A stretch of DNA of 64,000 bases. Source: CAVZAB01 sp963773155 (lineage in GTDB: Bacteria > Pseudomonadota > Alphaproteobacteria > Rhizobiales > Beijerinckiaceae). The stretch covers positions 62,001 through 126,000 of the forward strand of contig CAVZAB010000018.1 of NCBI GenBank assembly GCA_963773155.1, written 5' to 3'. Below, in pieces: positions 17,892 through 27,139 of this stretch. Position 1 is the stretch's first letter. Each line of letters begins with the position of its first letter. The notes below the pieces were generated by a model. It saw only the letters and a list, made by a program, of their open reading frames with translations, made no database searches and had not been told where the DNA came from. Made by a program: the position numbers and the translations under genes.

Positions 17892-18941
17892 ATGGCCGTG
17901 GAGCAAAAGTCGACCTTTCCGGAACGGGTATTTTCCGGCGTACAGCCGACGGGCAATCTGCATCTTGGCAATTATCTCGGTGCGATCACCAAATTTGTGG
18001 CGTTGCAGGAGACCCATGATTGCATCTATTGCGTCGTCGACCTGCACGCCATTACCCTGCCGCAGACGCCCGCCGATCTCCTCGCCAATACCCGCGAGGT
18101 CACCGCCGCCTTCCTGGCCTGCGGCATCGATCCTGGACGCCACATCATCTTCAACCAGAGCCAGGTTTGCGAACATGCCGAACTCGCCTGGGTGTTCAAT
18201 TGCGTCGCCCGGCTCGGCTGGCTCAACCGGATGACGCAATTCAAAGAGAAAGCCGGCAAGGACCGCGAGAATGCTTCGATCGGGCTTTATGCCTATCCGA
18301 CCTTGATGGCGGCCGACATTCTCGTCTACCGGGCGACCCATGTTCCGGTCGGCGAGGATCAAAAGCAGCATCTCGAACTGGCCCGCGACATCGCCCAGAA
18401 ATTCAACAATGACTTCGCCGCCTCGATTGCCGCGCGCGGGCATGGCAATGCCTTCTTCCCCTTGCCCGAACCGCTGATCCAGGGGCCGGCCACGCGCGTC
18501 ATGAGTTTGCGCGACGGCACCAAGAAAATGTCGAAATCCGATTCGTCCGATTATTCGCGCATCAATCTCGCCGACGATCCCGACACGATCGCCCTCAAGG
18601 TGCGCAAGGCAAAGACCGATGCCGAGCCTTTGCCGGCGGCAACCGACGGGCTTAGCAAGCGGCCCGAGGCGGACAATCTTGTTGGCATTTTCGCGGCCCT
18701 GAGCGGCCAGACCAAGGCCGAGGTTCTCAACGATTTTGCCGGCTCGCAATTTTCCGTCTTTAAGGCGGCGCTGGTCGACCTCGCCGTCGCCCGGCTTGGC
18801 CCAGTTGGCCTTGAAATGAAGAAGCTGCAGGCCGAGCCTGACTATATCGATTCGATTTTGCGGCAGGGCGCCGAACGGGCCCGCCGGATCGCCGCTCAGA
18901 CGATGGGCGAAGTCAAGGCAATCGTCGGCTTCATTCAATGA
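17892..18941 (+). CDS. trpS: Tryptophanyl-tRNA synthetase
   Basis: A 349-aa class I aminoacyl-tRNA synthetase charging tRNA-Trp. The HIGH-type motif PTGNLHLGNYLG is at residues 19-30 and KKMSKS at 211-216. The block CVVDLHAITLP and GEDQKQHLELARDIA are typical of TrpRS. Length is normal for the bacterial enzyme. murJ-trpS-usp-nifU is a known Rhizobiales order. Confidence 0.96.
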   Translation: MAVEQKSTFPERVFSGVQPTGNLHLGNYLGAITKFVALQETHDCIYCVVDLHAITLPQTPADLLANTREVTAAFLACGIDPGRHIIFNQSQVCEHAELAWVFNCVARLGWLNRMTQFKEKAGKDRENASIGLYAYPTLMAADILVYRATHVPVGEDQKQHLELARDIAQKFNNDFAASIAARGHGNAFFPLPEPLIQGPATRVMSLRDGTKKMSKSDSSDYSRINLADDPDTIALKVRKAKTDAEPLPAATDGLSKRPEADNLVGIFAALSGQTKAEVLNDFAGSQFSVFKAALVDLAVARLGPVGLEMKKLQAEPDYIDSILRQGAERARRIAAQTMGEVKAIVGFIQ

Positions 18942-19018
18942 GGCATCGGCGAAGCCGGCCCTTGCCCTGGGCCTGGGTCACTGGCAGCATTGCCGCGAGC
19001 TGAGGCAGGAAAGCGGCT

Positions 19019-19513
19019 ATGGTTGGCAAGACGCGGCGCTCGTATGAGCCGGGGCACCGGCCAAAATTTCTCGTCCTGGTCGACGCCACCGAAGAATGCG
19101 ACCGGGCCGTCTATTTTGCGGCCCGGCGGGTGTCGCGGACCGGCGCAACCCTGATGATGCTGGCGGTGGTCGACAGCAGCGATTTTCCCAATTGGCTCGG
19201 GGTTGGCGAGGTGATGCAAGCGGAGGCCCAGGCGGAGGCCGAAGCGGCGCTCGAGCGCTATGCCGGCCGCGCCCGCACGATTGCGGGCGTCGAGCCGGAG
19301 CGCGCCGTGCGGACCGGGACAAAGGCCGAGGAAATCCTCAAATTGATCGAGGACGACCCCGATATTGCCATTCTGATTCTGGCGGCCGGGACTGGCAGCG
19401 AGGGACCGGGCCCGCTGGTCACGATGATCGCCAGCACCGCCGCCGCCTTTCCAATTCCGGTCGCCATCGTGCCCGGCAGTCTTTCCGACGCGGAAATCGA
19501 CGCTTTGGCATGA
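19019..19513 (+). CDS. Universal stress protein (UspA family)
   Basis: A 164-aa single Usp domain. It begins with a beta-strand FLVLVDATEECDRAVYFAAR (about 17-36) and ends with the nucleotide-binding-like strand ILILAAGTGSEGPGPLVTMI (about 118-137). The usual GxxG-9x-G(S/T) ATP-binding pattern is only partly matched, so nucleotide binding is uncertain. It lies between trpS and the NifU-like gene. Its role is not known beyond general stress association. Confidence 0.87.
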   Translation: MVGKTRRSYEPGHRPKFLVLVDATEECDRAVYFAARRVSRTGATLMMLAVVDSSDFPNWLGVGEVMQAEAQAEAEAALERYAGRARTIAGVEPERAVRTGTKAEEILKLIEDDPDIAILILAAGTGSEGPGPLVTMIASTAAAFPIPVAIVPGSLSDAEIDALA

Positions 19514-19633
19514 ATTGTGACGGACCGATCCATTTTCAGCTTGCGGATTTGATTTTTCGCCGCATGGTGCCCACTTAGCCAAGATAGGCCAATCCGATCG
19601 TTTCCGGTCTTGACCCGGAGAAATGAGGATAGA

Positions 19634-20185
19634 ATGTTCATCCAAACCGAAGCCACGCCGAATCCCGCGACCCTCAAATTTCTGCCCGGCCGGCCGGTCA
19701 TGGCCGAGGGCACGCTCGACCTGCGCAGTCCAGCCGAGGCCGAGCCGGTGCCGCTCGCCCGCGCCCTGTTCGCCATTGACGGCGTCAGCGGCGTCTTTTT
19801 CGGCACCGATTTCATTGCCGTGACCAAGGCCGACGGCGAGTGGCAACATCTAAGTCCAGCCATACTCGGCGCGATCATGGATCATTTTCTCGCGGCAGCG
19901 CCGCTGCTCGACGGCGCAGCCAACGACGCCCAGGACGAGTTTTTTGCGCCGGCCGACGCCGAGACCGTCGCCACGATCAAGGAATTGCTCGACACAAGGG
20001 TGCGGCCGGCCGTGGCCGGCGACGGTGGCGATATAACCTTCCGCGGCTTTCGCGACGGGATCGTTTATCTCGCCATGCGCGGCGCCTGCTCGGGCTGTCC
20101 GTCCTCGACGGCTACGCTGAAACACGGAATCCAGAACCTGCTGCGTCATTTCTTGCCCGACGTGCGCGGCGTCGAACAGATCTAG
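19634..20185 (+). CDS. NifU-like iron-sulfur cluster carrier (Nfu type)
   Basis: A 183-aa Nfu-type protein. The N-terminal Nfu_N domain starts MFIQTEATPNPATLKFLPG. The C-terminal NifU domain contains RPAVAGDGGDITFRGFRDG and the cluster-ligating CSGCPSS (CxxC). Such proteins carry 4Fe-4S clusters to apo-targets in the cytoplasm. ATG 19634 is chosen from the family N-terminus; the frame opens 24 bp earlier. Confidence 0.93.
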   Translation: MFIQTEATPNPATLKFLPGRPVMAEGTLDLRSPAEAEPVPLARALFAIDGVSGVFFGTDFIAVTKADGEWQHLSPAILGAIMDHFLAAAPLLDGAANDAQDEFFAPADAETVATIKELLDTRVRPAVAGDGGDITFRGFRDGIVYLAMRGACSGCPSSTATLKHGIQNLLRHFLPDVRGVEQI

Positions 20186-20221
20186 CGGGGCGCGGCCCCA
20201 ACTCTCGCCTTGGAAAGTGCC

Positions 20222-20809
20222 ATGCCCCGCCTGTCGGATGCCGCTCTCGATCAGCTTTTCCGGCTGGCCCGATCCCAGAACAAATGGCAGGCGACGGAAA
20301 TCCCCGATTCTTTATTGCACGATCTTGCCGATCTGGTGAAAATGGGCCCGACCAGCGCCAATTCGTCGCCGGCTCGCTTGGTCTTCCTGAAATCGCCAAG
20401 CGCCAAACAGCGGCTTGCCCAACATGCCTCGGAAGGCAATCGGGCCAAGATCCTGAGCGCGCCGGTGACCGCCATCATCGGCTATGACACTGAGTTTTAC
20501 GAAAAGCTGCCGCAGCTTTTTCCGCATACCGATGCGCGGGGCTGGTTTGCCGGCAAACCCGCCCATATCGAAACAACCGCCTTTCGCAATTCGTCGCTGC
20601 AGGGGGCCTATCTGATCCTTGCCGCGCGCGCGCTTGGCCTTGACGCCGGTCCGATGTCGGGCTTCGACAATGCCGCTGTCGACCGCGAATTCTTCCCCGG
20701 CGGAACGATCAAGTCGAATTTCATCTGCGGGCTTGGCCACGGCGATCCGTCCGGGGTTTTCGCCCGCTCGCCGCGCTTCGCCTTCGAGGAATTTTGCCGC
20801 ATAATCTGA
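20222..20809 (+). CDS. Nitroreductase-family protein (RutE/malonic semialdehyde reductase-like)
   Basis: A 195-aa FMN-dependent nitroreductase-fold protein. LVKMGPTSANSSPARLVFLK (about 41-60) matches the RutE-type FMN-binding segment, and NSSLQGAYLILAARALGLDA with GPMSGFDN is the second conserved block. RutE reduces malonic semialdehyde in uracil degradation, but no other rut gene lies nearby, so the substrate here is open. ATG 20222 follows a GGAAAG ribosome site. Confidence 0.87.
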   Translation: MPRLSDAALDQLFRLARSQNKWQATEIPDSLLHDLADLVKMGPTSANSSPARLVFLKSPSAKQRLAQHASEGNRAKILSAPVTAIIGYDTEFYEKLPQLFPHTDARGWFAGKPAHIETTAFRNSSLQGAYLILAARALGLDAGPMSGFDNAAVDREFFPGGTIKSNFICGLGHGDPSGVFARSPRFAFEEFCRII

Positions 20810-20840
20810 ACGCATCAAGGCCAAGATCCGGAAGCGAGCG

Positions 20841-21524
20841 ATGAGGATCTTGGCGCTCGACACCGCACTTGGCGCCTGCTCGGCCTGTGTGGTCGAAGAA
20901 GGTGTGCCGGAACCCCTGGCAAGCGAAACCATTTTCATGGCGAGGGGCCATGCCGAAGCCCTGCTGCCGATGATCGATCGGGTGGTGGCGCGCTGTCCGG
21001 GGGGGTTTTCCGGCCTCGATCGGATCGCCGTGTCGACAGGTCCCGGCTCGTTCACCGGAATCCGGATCGGCATTGCAGCGGCGCGGGCGATCGGCCTGGC
21101 CTGCGCGATTCCGGTTGTCGGCCTGTCGACGCTCGCTGCCCTTGCCGCGCCGCTAATTGCCGAGGGCGTCGAAGGCGTCGTCGCCGCGGCGATCGATGCG
21201 CTGCATGCCAAGGTCTATTTCCAGGTTTTCAGTGGCCGCGGCCGAACGCTGGTCCAGCCTCGCCTGGTCACGGTCCGCGAAGCCGCCCGCCTGCTTGGCA
21301 GCGGCCCGATCCGGATCACCGGCTCGGGCGCGCCGATGCTGGCGATCGAGGCCTGGTCGATCGGGTTGAAAGCCGATGTCAGCGGCGCCTCGATCGCGCC
21401 CGCCATCGGCTTTGTCGGCCGCCTCGGCCTTCTCAGTGATCCGCAGACAGCCTTGCCCACCCCTTGTTACCTGAAGGCGCCTGACGCGAAGGTCCCGGAC
21501 CATTCAGGCGCCGGGCGCTGTTGA
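20841..21524 (+). CDS. tsaB: tRNA threonylcarbamoyladenosine biosynthesis protein TsaB
   Basis: A 227-aa ASKHA-fold protein (YeaZ). The N-terminal ILALDTALGACSACVVEEG and the conserved ISTGPGSFTGIRIG-type block (here VSTGPGSFTGIRIGIAAARA, about 64-83) identify it. TsaB acts with TsaD and TsaE in making t6A37 in tRNA. The stop abuts the start of rimI, a standard tsaB-rimI pair. Confidence 0.95.
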   Translation: MRILALDTALGACSACVVEEGVPEPLASETIFMARGHAEALLPMIDRVVARCPGGFSGLDRIAVSTGPGSFTGIRIGIAAARAIGLACAIPVVGLSTLAALAAPLIAEGVEGVVAAAIDALHAKVYFQVFSGRGRTLVQPRLVTVREAARLLGSGPIRITGSGAPMLAIEAWSIGLKADVSGASIAPAIGFVGRLGLLSDPQTALPTPCYLKAPDAKVPDHSGAGRC

Positions 21525-22028
21525 GTGAGTGGCGGGATCGTTGACATGTTTGGATGGCTGCGTCGGCGTCAAGCCCTGGCGGTTCGGCCTCTCGCCGGGC
21601 CCGATTGCCACACCTGCGCCCGGATCCATGCCGAGGCGTTCGCCCGTCCCTGGACCGGCGAGGAGTTCGAACGCCTGCTCGCCGCCACCAATACGCTCGC
21701 CGATGGGGTCGTGACCGGTCGGCGACGGCCGATCGTCGGCTTCGTCTTGTCGCATTATGCGGCCGACGAGGCGGAAATCCTCAGCCTGGCTGTCGCCGCC
21801 GATTGGCGCCGGCGGGGTTGCGCCCGCGCCCTTCTGGGCGCCCATATCAGCCGGTTGGCCGGCCTTGGCGTGACCGTACTCAGCCTCGAAGTCGAGACAA
21901 AAAATGTGGCCGCAATAGAGCTTTACCGGCTTTTCGGGTTCCGCCCGGCCGGCCAGCGCCAAGGCTATTACCGGGCCGCCGATGGCCAGCGTTCGAATGC
22001 CTTGATCCTGCGCCGGAAATTTCGCTGA
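21525..22028 (+). CDS. rimI: GNAT acetyltransferase, RimI type
   Basis: A 167-aa GNAT protein. ILSLAVAADWRRRGCARALL (about 86-105) is the acetyl-CoA binding motif A (RRxGxA form), and EVETKNVAAIELYRLFGF is motif B. RimI acetylates the N-terminus of ribosomal protein S18 and perhaps others. The start may be GTG 21525, directly after the tsaB stop, or ATG 21546. Both are possible, and I see no strong ribosome site. Confidence 0.87.
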   Translation: MSGGIVDMFGWLRRRQALAVRPLAGPDCHTCARIHAEAFARPWTGEEFERLLAATNTLADGVVTGRRRPIVGFVLSHYAADEAEILSLAVAADWRRRGCARALLGAHISRLAGLGVTVLSLEVETKNVAAIELYRLFGFRPAGQRQGYYRAADGQRSNALILRRKFR

Positions 22029-22123
22029 GCGGGTTCACGCAAAAGTCACGCTTTGACCAGCAGCCGGCTATAATGAAGGGTGGCTGCTTGGTAAGCGGCC
22101 TGGGCTCGAACCAGACAGGCCTC

Positions 22124-22962
22124 ATGCCGGCACTGCGCGCGATTCTGCTTGTTTTGACGATGGCCGCTTTCGTCGTGGTCGGGGTGCCGCTTCATTGGCT
22201 GGCCCGGCAAGCGGGCCTGCCCTTGGCCCGCCGGATGCCGGGTCTATTCCACCGCGCTTTGTGTGCGGTGTTACGCCTTAGAGTGCGCTATAGCGGCGAG
22301 CCCTCGCCGGCGCGACCGCAGCTGCTGGTGCCAAATCATGTTTCCTGGATTGATGTTCTGGCGATCGGGGCGCGCGAACCGGTCTGTTTCTGGCCAAGCA
22401 GGAAGTGGCACGCTGGCCGATCATCGGACCCTTGGCCCGCCTTCAGGGGGTGGTTTTCGTCGACCGGACGCGGCGCCGGCTTCTGCCCAGGGTCAACCAG
22501 GAAATCGCCAGGCACATGGTCGCCGGCGACCCGGTAGTGTTGTTTGCCGAGGCGACGACCGGCGACGGCAACCGCCTGCTGAAATTTCACTCGCCGCATT
22601 TCGAGGCGGCCAGGCTGGCTCTTCAGGCGGCCGGGCGCCAACCGGTGATCCAGCCGCTCGCCATCGTCTACACGCGCCGCGACGGCCTGCCGCTCGACCG
22701 ATCGGGGCGGGCCGCCATTGCCTGGTACGGCGACATGACACTCGGGTCGCACCTGTGGGCGCTGCTGAAGGGCGGTCCGGTCGATTGCGAGGTGATCTAC
22801 GGCCAGCCAATGCGGTTTTCGCCGCAGACCAACCGCAAGATCATGGCCAGGGCCGCCCGGGCGTCGGTTCGCAGGTTGGTCGTCGAGGCGCTGACCGGGC
22901 GGCCCGGTACGGCCAGCCAGGCGTCGGAGCCAGCAGTTCTCATCGGCGCCGAAAAGACGTAA
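22124..22962 (+). CDS. plsC: 1-acyl-sn-glycerol-3-phosphate acyltransferase, broken by one frameshift
   Basis: PlsC acylates lysophosphatidate to phosphatidate. The first part runs in one frame: membrane segment RAILLVLTMAAFVVVGVPL and the catalytic NHVSWIDVLAIG (HX4D). Near 22387-22389 the frame is lost. Adding one T to that run gives CFLAKQEVARWPIIGPLARL, which continues in the next frame to the stop at 22962. So a single-base deletion breaks an otherwise complete gene of about 280 codons. Motif III reads FAEATT where FPEGT is usual. The start could also be ATG 22073. The break is probably a consensus error. Confidence 0.82.
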
Positions 22963-23000
22963 AGAGAAAGACGCAGGGAAAAGGGTGGCCCGCGCCAATC

Positions 23001-24425
23001 ATGAATGACCTGTATCAGAATGGAAACAGCGGCGAAACGCCGGCGACGCCGGCGGCCGAACAGGGCCCGCCGCCGGTCAACCCGAGGCGCAAGGTCCTGA
23101 TCAAATCCTTCGGCTGCCAGATGAACGTCTACGATGCCGCACGCATGGCCGATATTCTGGCTGCGGTCGGCTTCGACGAAACCGGTGATGTCGAGGCGGC
23201 GGACCTGGTCATCCTCAATACCTGCCATATTCGCGAGCGGGCCAGCGAAAAGGTCTTTTCCGAACTGGGCAGGCTGCGCGCCCTGAAATTCGAGCGGGCG
23301 CTAACCGGACGCCGATTGCAGATCGCGGTCGCCGGCTGCGTCGCCCAGGCCGAAGGTGGCGAAATCGTGCGCCGCCAGAAAGCGGTCGATCTTGTGGTCG
23401 GTCCCCAGGCCTATCACCAGCTTCCGGCACTCCTCGACCAGGTCGAAGCTGGGGGGGCCGCGGTCGTTGCGACCGAATTTGCCGCCGAACGCAAGTTTCC
23501 AGCGCTGCGCGACCCGACCCCGGCCAAGATCCGCAGCCGCGGCGTCACCGCCTTTGTCACCATTCAGGAGGGTTGCAACAAGTTTTGCACCTTCTGCGTC
23601 GTCCCCTATACGCGCGGCAGCGAAATGTCGCGGCCGGTTGACCAATTGGTCGCGGAGATCGAACGCCTGGTCGGGGCGGGTGTGGGCGAGGTGACGTTGC
23701 TCGGCCAGAATGTCAATGCCTATCACGGCCGCGGCCCGGACGGGCGCGATTGGTCGCTCGCGCGCCTGATCGAGCGCCTCGCGCAAATCGACGGGCTGTT
23801 GCGGCTTCGCTATACGACGAGCCATCCCCGCGACATGACCGACGATCTGATCGCGGCCCACCGGGACATCAGCGCCCTGATGCCGTTCCTGCATCTGCCG
23901 GTGCAATCGGGATCGGACCGGATCCTAGCGAGGATGAACCGCCGCCACAGCGCGGCCGATTATCGCTCGCTGGTCGAGCGCCTCCGGCGAGCTCGGCCCG
24001 ACATCGCGCTGTCCTCGGATTTCATCGTCGGCTTTCCCGGCGAAACCGAGGCGGATTTCGAGGCGACGCTTGGGCTCATCCGCAGCGTCGATTTTGCCTC
24101 GACCTTTTCGTTCAAATATTCGGCCCGCCCCGGGACGCCGGCCGCCGATCGGCCGCAGATTGACGAAGCGCAAAAAGCTGAGCGCTTGGCCCGCTTGCAG
24201 ACGCTCGCCGAGCAGCAGCGCCATGCCTTCAATCGCTCCCTTGTCGGCCGAAAGATTGACGTTTTATTCGCGAAATTGGGGCGCCATCGCGGGCAGATTG
24301 CCGGCAAATCGCCGTGGATGCAGCCCGTTCAGGTCGAGGCCGACCCGGCGCTGATCGGCTCGATCGGCACGGTCGAGATCACGGCGGCCGGCGCCAATTC
24401 CCTGTTCGGCCGGATCGCCGAATGA
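23001..24425 (+). CDS. miaB: tRNA-2-methylthio-N6-isopentenyladenosine synthase MiaB
   Basis: A 474-aa radical-SAM methylthiotransferase. The N-terminal UPF0004 domain has three cluster Cys in SFGCQMN, LNTCHIRE and VAGCVAQ. The radical SAM motif is CNKFCTFC. SDFIVGFPGETEADF follows, and a C-terminal TRAM domain ends the protein. It adds methylthio to i6A37 of tRNA using two 4Fe-4S clusters. ATG 23001 is chosen; the frame is open far upstream across plsC, but that part is not coding here. Confidence 0.96.
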   Translation: MNDLYQNGNSGETPATPAAEQGPPPVNPRRKVLIKSFGCQMNVYDAARMADILAAVGFDETGDVEAADLVILNTCHIRERASEKVFSELGRLRALKFERALTGRRLQIAVAGCVAQAEGGEIVRRQKAVDLVVGPQAYHQLPALLDQVEAGGAAVVATEFAAERKFPALRDPTPAKIRSRGVTAFVTIQEGCNKFCTFCVVPYTRGSEMSRPVDQLVAEIERLVGAGVGEVTLLGQNVNAYHGRGPDGRDWSLARLIERLAQIDGLLRLRYTTSHPRDMTDDLIAAHRDISALMPFLHLPVQSGSDRILARMNRRHSAADYRSLVERLRRARPDIALSSDFIVGFPGETEADFEATLGLIRSVDFASTFSFKYSARPGTPAADRPQIDEAQKAERLARLQTLAEQQRHAFNRSLVGRKIDVLFAKLGRHRGQIAGKSPWMQPVQVEADPALIGSIGTVEITAAGANSLFGRIAE

Positions 24426-24452
24426 GCCGCTGTCGTCCCAGGAGGATCAGGC

Positions 24453-25511
24453 TTGAGATTTTCTGAACGTGGCGGAGTTTGTTACGCGGCCGGCGACGGA
24501 TCTTCGGCCGTCGCCGGCCATCCGGCAGCCAACGAGATCACCCTGGCCTTCGACGACAATCGCCTAGCCTCGCTGGTGTTTGGTCACTATGACCAGAATC
24601 TGGCGCGGATCGAACGGCGCCTCGGCATTGTCGCCAATGCCAATGGCAATCATGTTGTCATCAAAGGCGCACCGGAGGCTTGCGAGCGGGCCCGCCGGGT
24701 TCTCGAAAATCTCTACGAGCGCGTTCGCCTCGGTCAAAGCGCGATGCCAGGCGATGTCGACGGCGCGATCGCCGAAGGAACCATGCAGGGTTCGCTGTTT
24801 CCCAGGGAAGCCGAGACTGGCCGCGCCGTCTTCGACCATGTGACAACCAGAAAGCGCGGCATGGTACGGGCCCGCAATGCCGCCCAGGATTTGTATTTGC
24901 AGGCGATCAAGCGGCATGAACTGGTGTTTGCCGAGGGACCAGCCGGCACCGGCAAGACATGGCTCGCCGTCGGTCATGCCGTTTCCCTGCTCGAACAGGG
25001 AATTGTCGAGCGGCTGATTCTGTCGCGCCCGGCCGTCGAGGCCGGCGAGCGGCTCGGCTTTCTGCCCGGCGACATGCGCGAGAAGGTCGACCCTTATTTG
25101 CGGCCCGTCTACGATGCCCTGCATGATTTCATGGAGGGCCGCATCCTCGAACGCGGCATGCAGACCGGTATGATCGAAGTCGCACCGCTCGCCTTCATGC
25201 GCGGCCGCACCCTCAGCAATGCCGTCGTCTTGCTCGACGAGGCGCAGAATACAACATCGATGCAGATGAAGATGTTTCTTACCCGGCTCGGCGAGGGTTC
25301 GCGGATGATCGTGACCGGCGATCCCAGCCAGACCGACCTGCCGCCCGGCCAGCGTTCCGGCCTCAGCGAAGCGATCGGCCTCCTGTCCGGTCTCGAGGGT
25401 ATCGGCCATGTCGTTTTTCGTGATACCGATGTGGTGCGGCACGATCTCGTCAGGCGTATTGTCGGAGCCTATGAGGCGGCCGGTCGCAGGGGCAACGGTC
25501 ACGGGCGATGA
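24453..25511 (+). CDS. phoH: PhoH-family ATPase
   Basis: A 352-aa PhoH/PhoL-type P-loop protein. An N-terminal KH-like part (LGIVANANGNHVVIKGAPE) is followed by Walker A GPAGTGKTWLA (about 164-174) and Walker B VVLLDEAQNTT. Its place with ybeY-corC-lnt matches the conserved RNA-processing group (phoL-ybeY-ybeX-lnt). The start is TTG 24453, supported by AGGAGG at 24440-24445, 7 nt upstream. The stop overlaps ybeY (ATGA). Confidence 0.94.
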   Translation: MRFSERGGVCYAAGDGSSAVAGHPAANEITLAFDDNRLASLVFGHYDQNLARIERRLGIVANANGNHVVIKGAPEACERARRVLENLYERVRLGQSAMPGDVDGAIAEGTMQGSLFPREAETGRAVFDHVTTRKRGMVRARNAAQDLYLQAIKRHELVFAEGPAGTGKTWLAVGHAVSLLEQGIVERLILSRPAVEAGERLGFLPGDMREKVDPYLRPVYDALHDFMEGRILERGMQTGMIEVAPLAFMRGRTLSNAVVLLDEAQNTTSMQMKMFLTRLGEGSRMIVTGDPSQTDLPPGQRSGLSEAIGLLSGLEGIGHVVFRDTDVVRHDLVRRIVGAYEAAGRRGNGHGR

Positions 25512-25997
25512 CACCGCTCATCGACATTTCGCTTTCCTCACCCTTATGGCGCAAGGCCCGCCACTTGCGGCGTCTGGCGCTGTCCTGCGTCGAGGAAGCC
25601 TGTGCCGCGACCGGCCTCGCCATGCCCGCGGGCGCCGAATTCGAGTCTGCTCTTGTGCGATGATGCGCAGATCCGCGCCCTCAACCGCCGGTGGCGCAAG
25701 ATCGATGCGCCGACCAATGTATTGGCCTTTGCCGCGCCCCGGGGGCTGACCTCTGCATGCCTCGGCGACATTGTCATTGCTCATGAAAGCGTCGCCCGCG
25801 AGGCGGTGGCCGCGGCCAAGCCCTTCGATCATCATCTCTGCCATTTGATCGTCCACGGCTTCCTGCATCTCGTCGGCTATGATCACGACGACGCGGCGCG
25901 GGCCGAGGTCATGGAAGCGATGGAACGCAAGACCCTGGCCCGACTGGCCATTGACGACCCCTATCGCGAGGCTTTGGTCGAGGCGCGTTCGCCATGA
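25508..25997 (+). CDS. ybeY: Endoribonuclease YbeY (rRNA maturation factor), broken by one frameshift
   Basis: YbeY is a zinc endoRNase for 16S rRNA 3' maturation and ribosome quality control. The start (MTPLIDISLSSPLWRKA) is coupled to phoH. This frame ends early at about 25662. Removing one base near 25643 joins it to LLLCDDAQIRALNRRWRKID, and then to the zinc site HLIVHGFLHLVGYDHD (HxxxHxxxxxH) near the C-terminus. The whole gene would be about 162 codons, normal for YbeY. The stop overlaps corC (ATGA). A base insertion, probably a sequence error, is the simplest reading. Confidence 0.87.
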
Positions 25998-27067
25998 GCA
26001 ACAACGATAGGCCACCAGGCGCTGGCGAAAGCCCTGCCGACCGGCCGAGCCTGTTCGAGCGGCTACGATCGCTGCTCGGCCTCGGCCCCGCCTCGATCCG
26101 CGACGACATCGAAGACGCGCTCGAGGACACCACGACGACCGCCGACTTCTCGCCGCAAGAGCGAGCGATGCTCAAGAATGTCCTGGGTCTGCACGAATTG
26201 CGGATTGCCGACATCATGTTGCCGAGGGCCGATATTGTCGCGGTCGCCGGCGGCGCTAGCCTCGCCGAGGTCCTCTCGCTGTTTCGCACTGCCGGTCATT
26301 CCCGCCTGCCGGTCTATGGCGAGACGCTCGATGATCCGCGCGGCATGGTTCATATCCGCGACTTTCTCGACCATCTCGCCGGTGCGGTGGAATTGGCGCC
26401 GCGCCGCAATCGCAAGCCGCGCGGCAAGACCGGCGCGGCGGCGCCGCTGCCGGCGTCGACCTTCGGCGGGCTCGACCTGTCGAAGCCGCTGATCAGCGCC
26501 CAAATACTGCGCCCGGTTCTATTCGTTCCGCCATCGATGCCGGCAATCGACTTGTTGGTGAAAATGCAGGCGACGCGCACCCATATGGCGCTGGTCATCG
26601 ACGAATATGGCGGGACGGACGGGCTCGTCTCGATCGAAGACATTGTCGAGATGATTGTCGGCGACATCGAAGACGAACATGACGCAACCGAAACGCCGAC
26701 GATCACGGCTTCCGGCGACGGCAGCTTCATCGCCGATGCGCGGGCCAGCCTGGAAGACATTTCGAAGGCCTTGCAGGTCGATCTCAGCGCTTCCGATGAC
26801 GCCGAGGAAGTCGACACGATCGGCGGCCTGGTCACCACCCTGGCCGGACGGGTGCCGGTGCGCGGCGAGATCGTCGGCGGCGAAGCTGGCCTTGAATTCG
26901 AGATTCTCGATGCCGATCCGCGCCGGGTCAAGCGCGTGCGGGTGCACCGCACCGGTACGGCCAAGCCGCGCCGCAGCGGCAGGACGCGCAACCGGTCGGA
27001 CGCGGCGCCGGAAGACGGCGCGTCCGGCCCGGCGGTCGACGACCCGCCGGCCGAGGGCCAACATTAG
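25994..27067 (+). CDS. CorC/HlyC-type CBS-domain protein
   Basis: A 357-aa protein. A CBS pair spans about residues 68-220 (RIADIMLPRADIVAVAGGAS and HMALVIDEYGGTDGLVSIED), interrupted by a basic linker (RRNRKPRGKTG). The C-terminal CorC_HlyC transporter-associated domain lies at about 235-320. The last 40 residues are basic then acidic and low in complexity. No transmembrane domain is present, so it is the cytosolic YbeX/CorC form, linked to Mg/Co efflux or ribosome metabolism in other bacteria. The start overlaps ybeY by 4 bp. Confidence 0.92.
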   Translation: MSNNDRPPGAGESPADRPSLFERLRSLLGLGPASIRDDIEDALEDTTTTADFSPQERAMLKNVLGLHELRIADIMLPRADIVAVAGGASLAEVLSLFRTAGHSRLPVYGETLDDPRGMVHIRDFLDHLAGAVELAPRRNRKPRGKTGAAAPLPASTFGGLDLSKPLISAQILRPVLFVPPSMPAIDLLVKMQATRTHMALVIDEYGGTDGLVSIEDIVEMIVGDIEDEHDATETPTITASGDGSFIADARASLEDISKALQVDLSASDDAEEVDTIGGLVTTLAGRVPVRGEIVGGEAGLEFEILDADPRRVKRVRVHRTGTAKPRRSGRTRNRSDAAPEDGASGPAVDDPPAEGQH

Positions 27068-27139
27068 GCCTTGCCGGCCGCGCGATTGCCTCTCTCTATG
27101 GTCTCTGGTTCCCTGCCCGCAACCGAATCGGTCGCCGCC

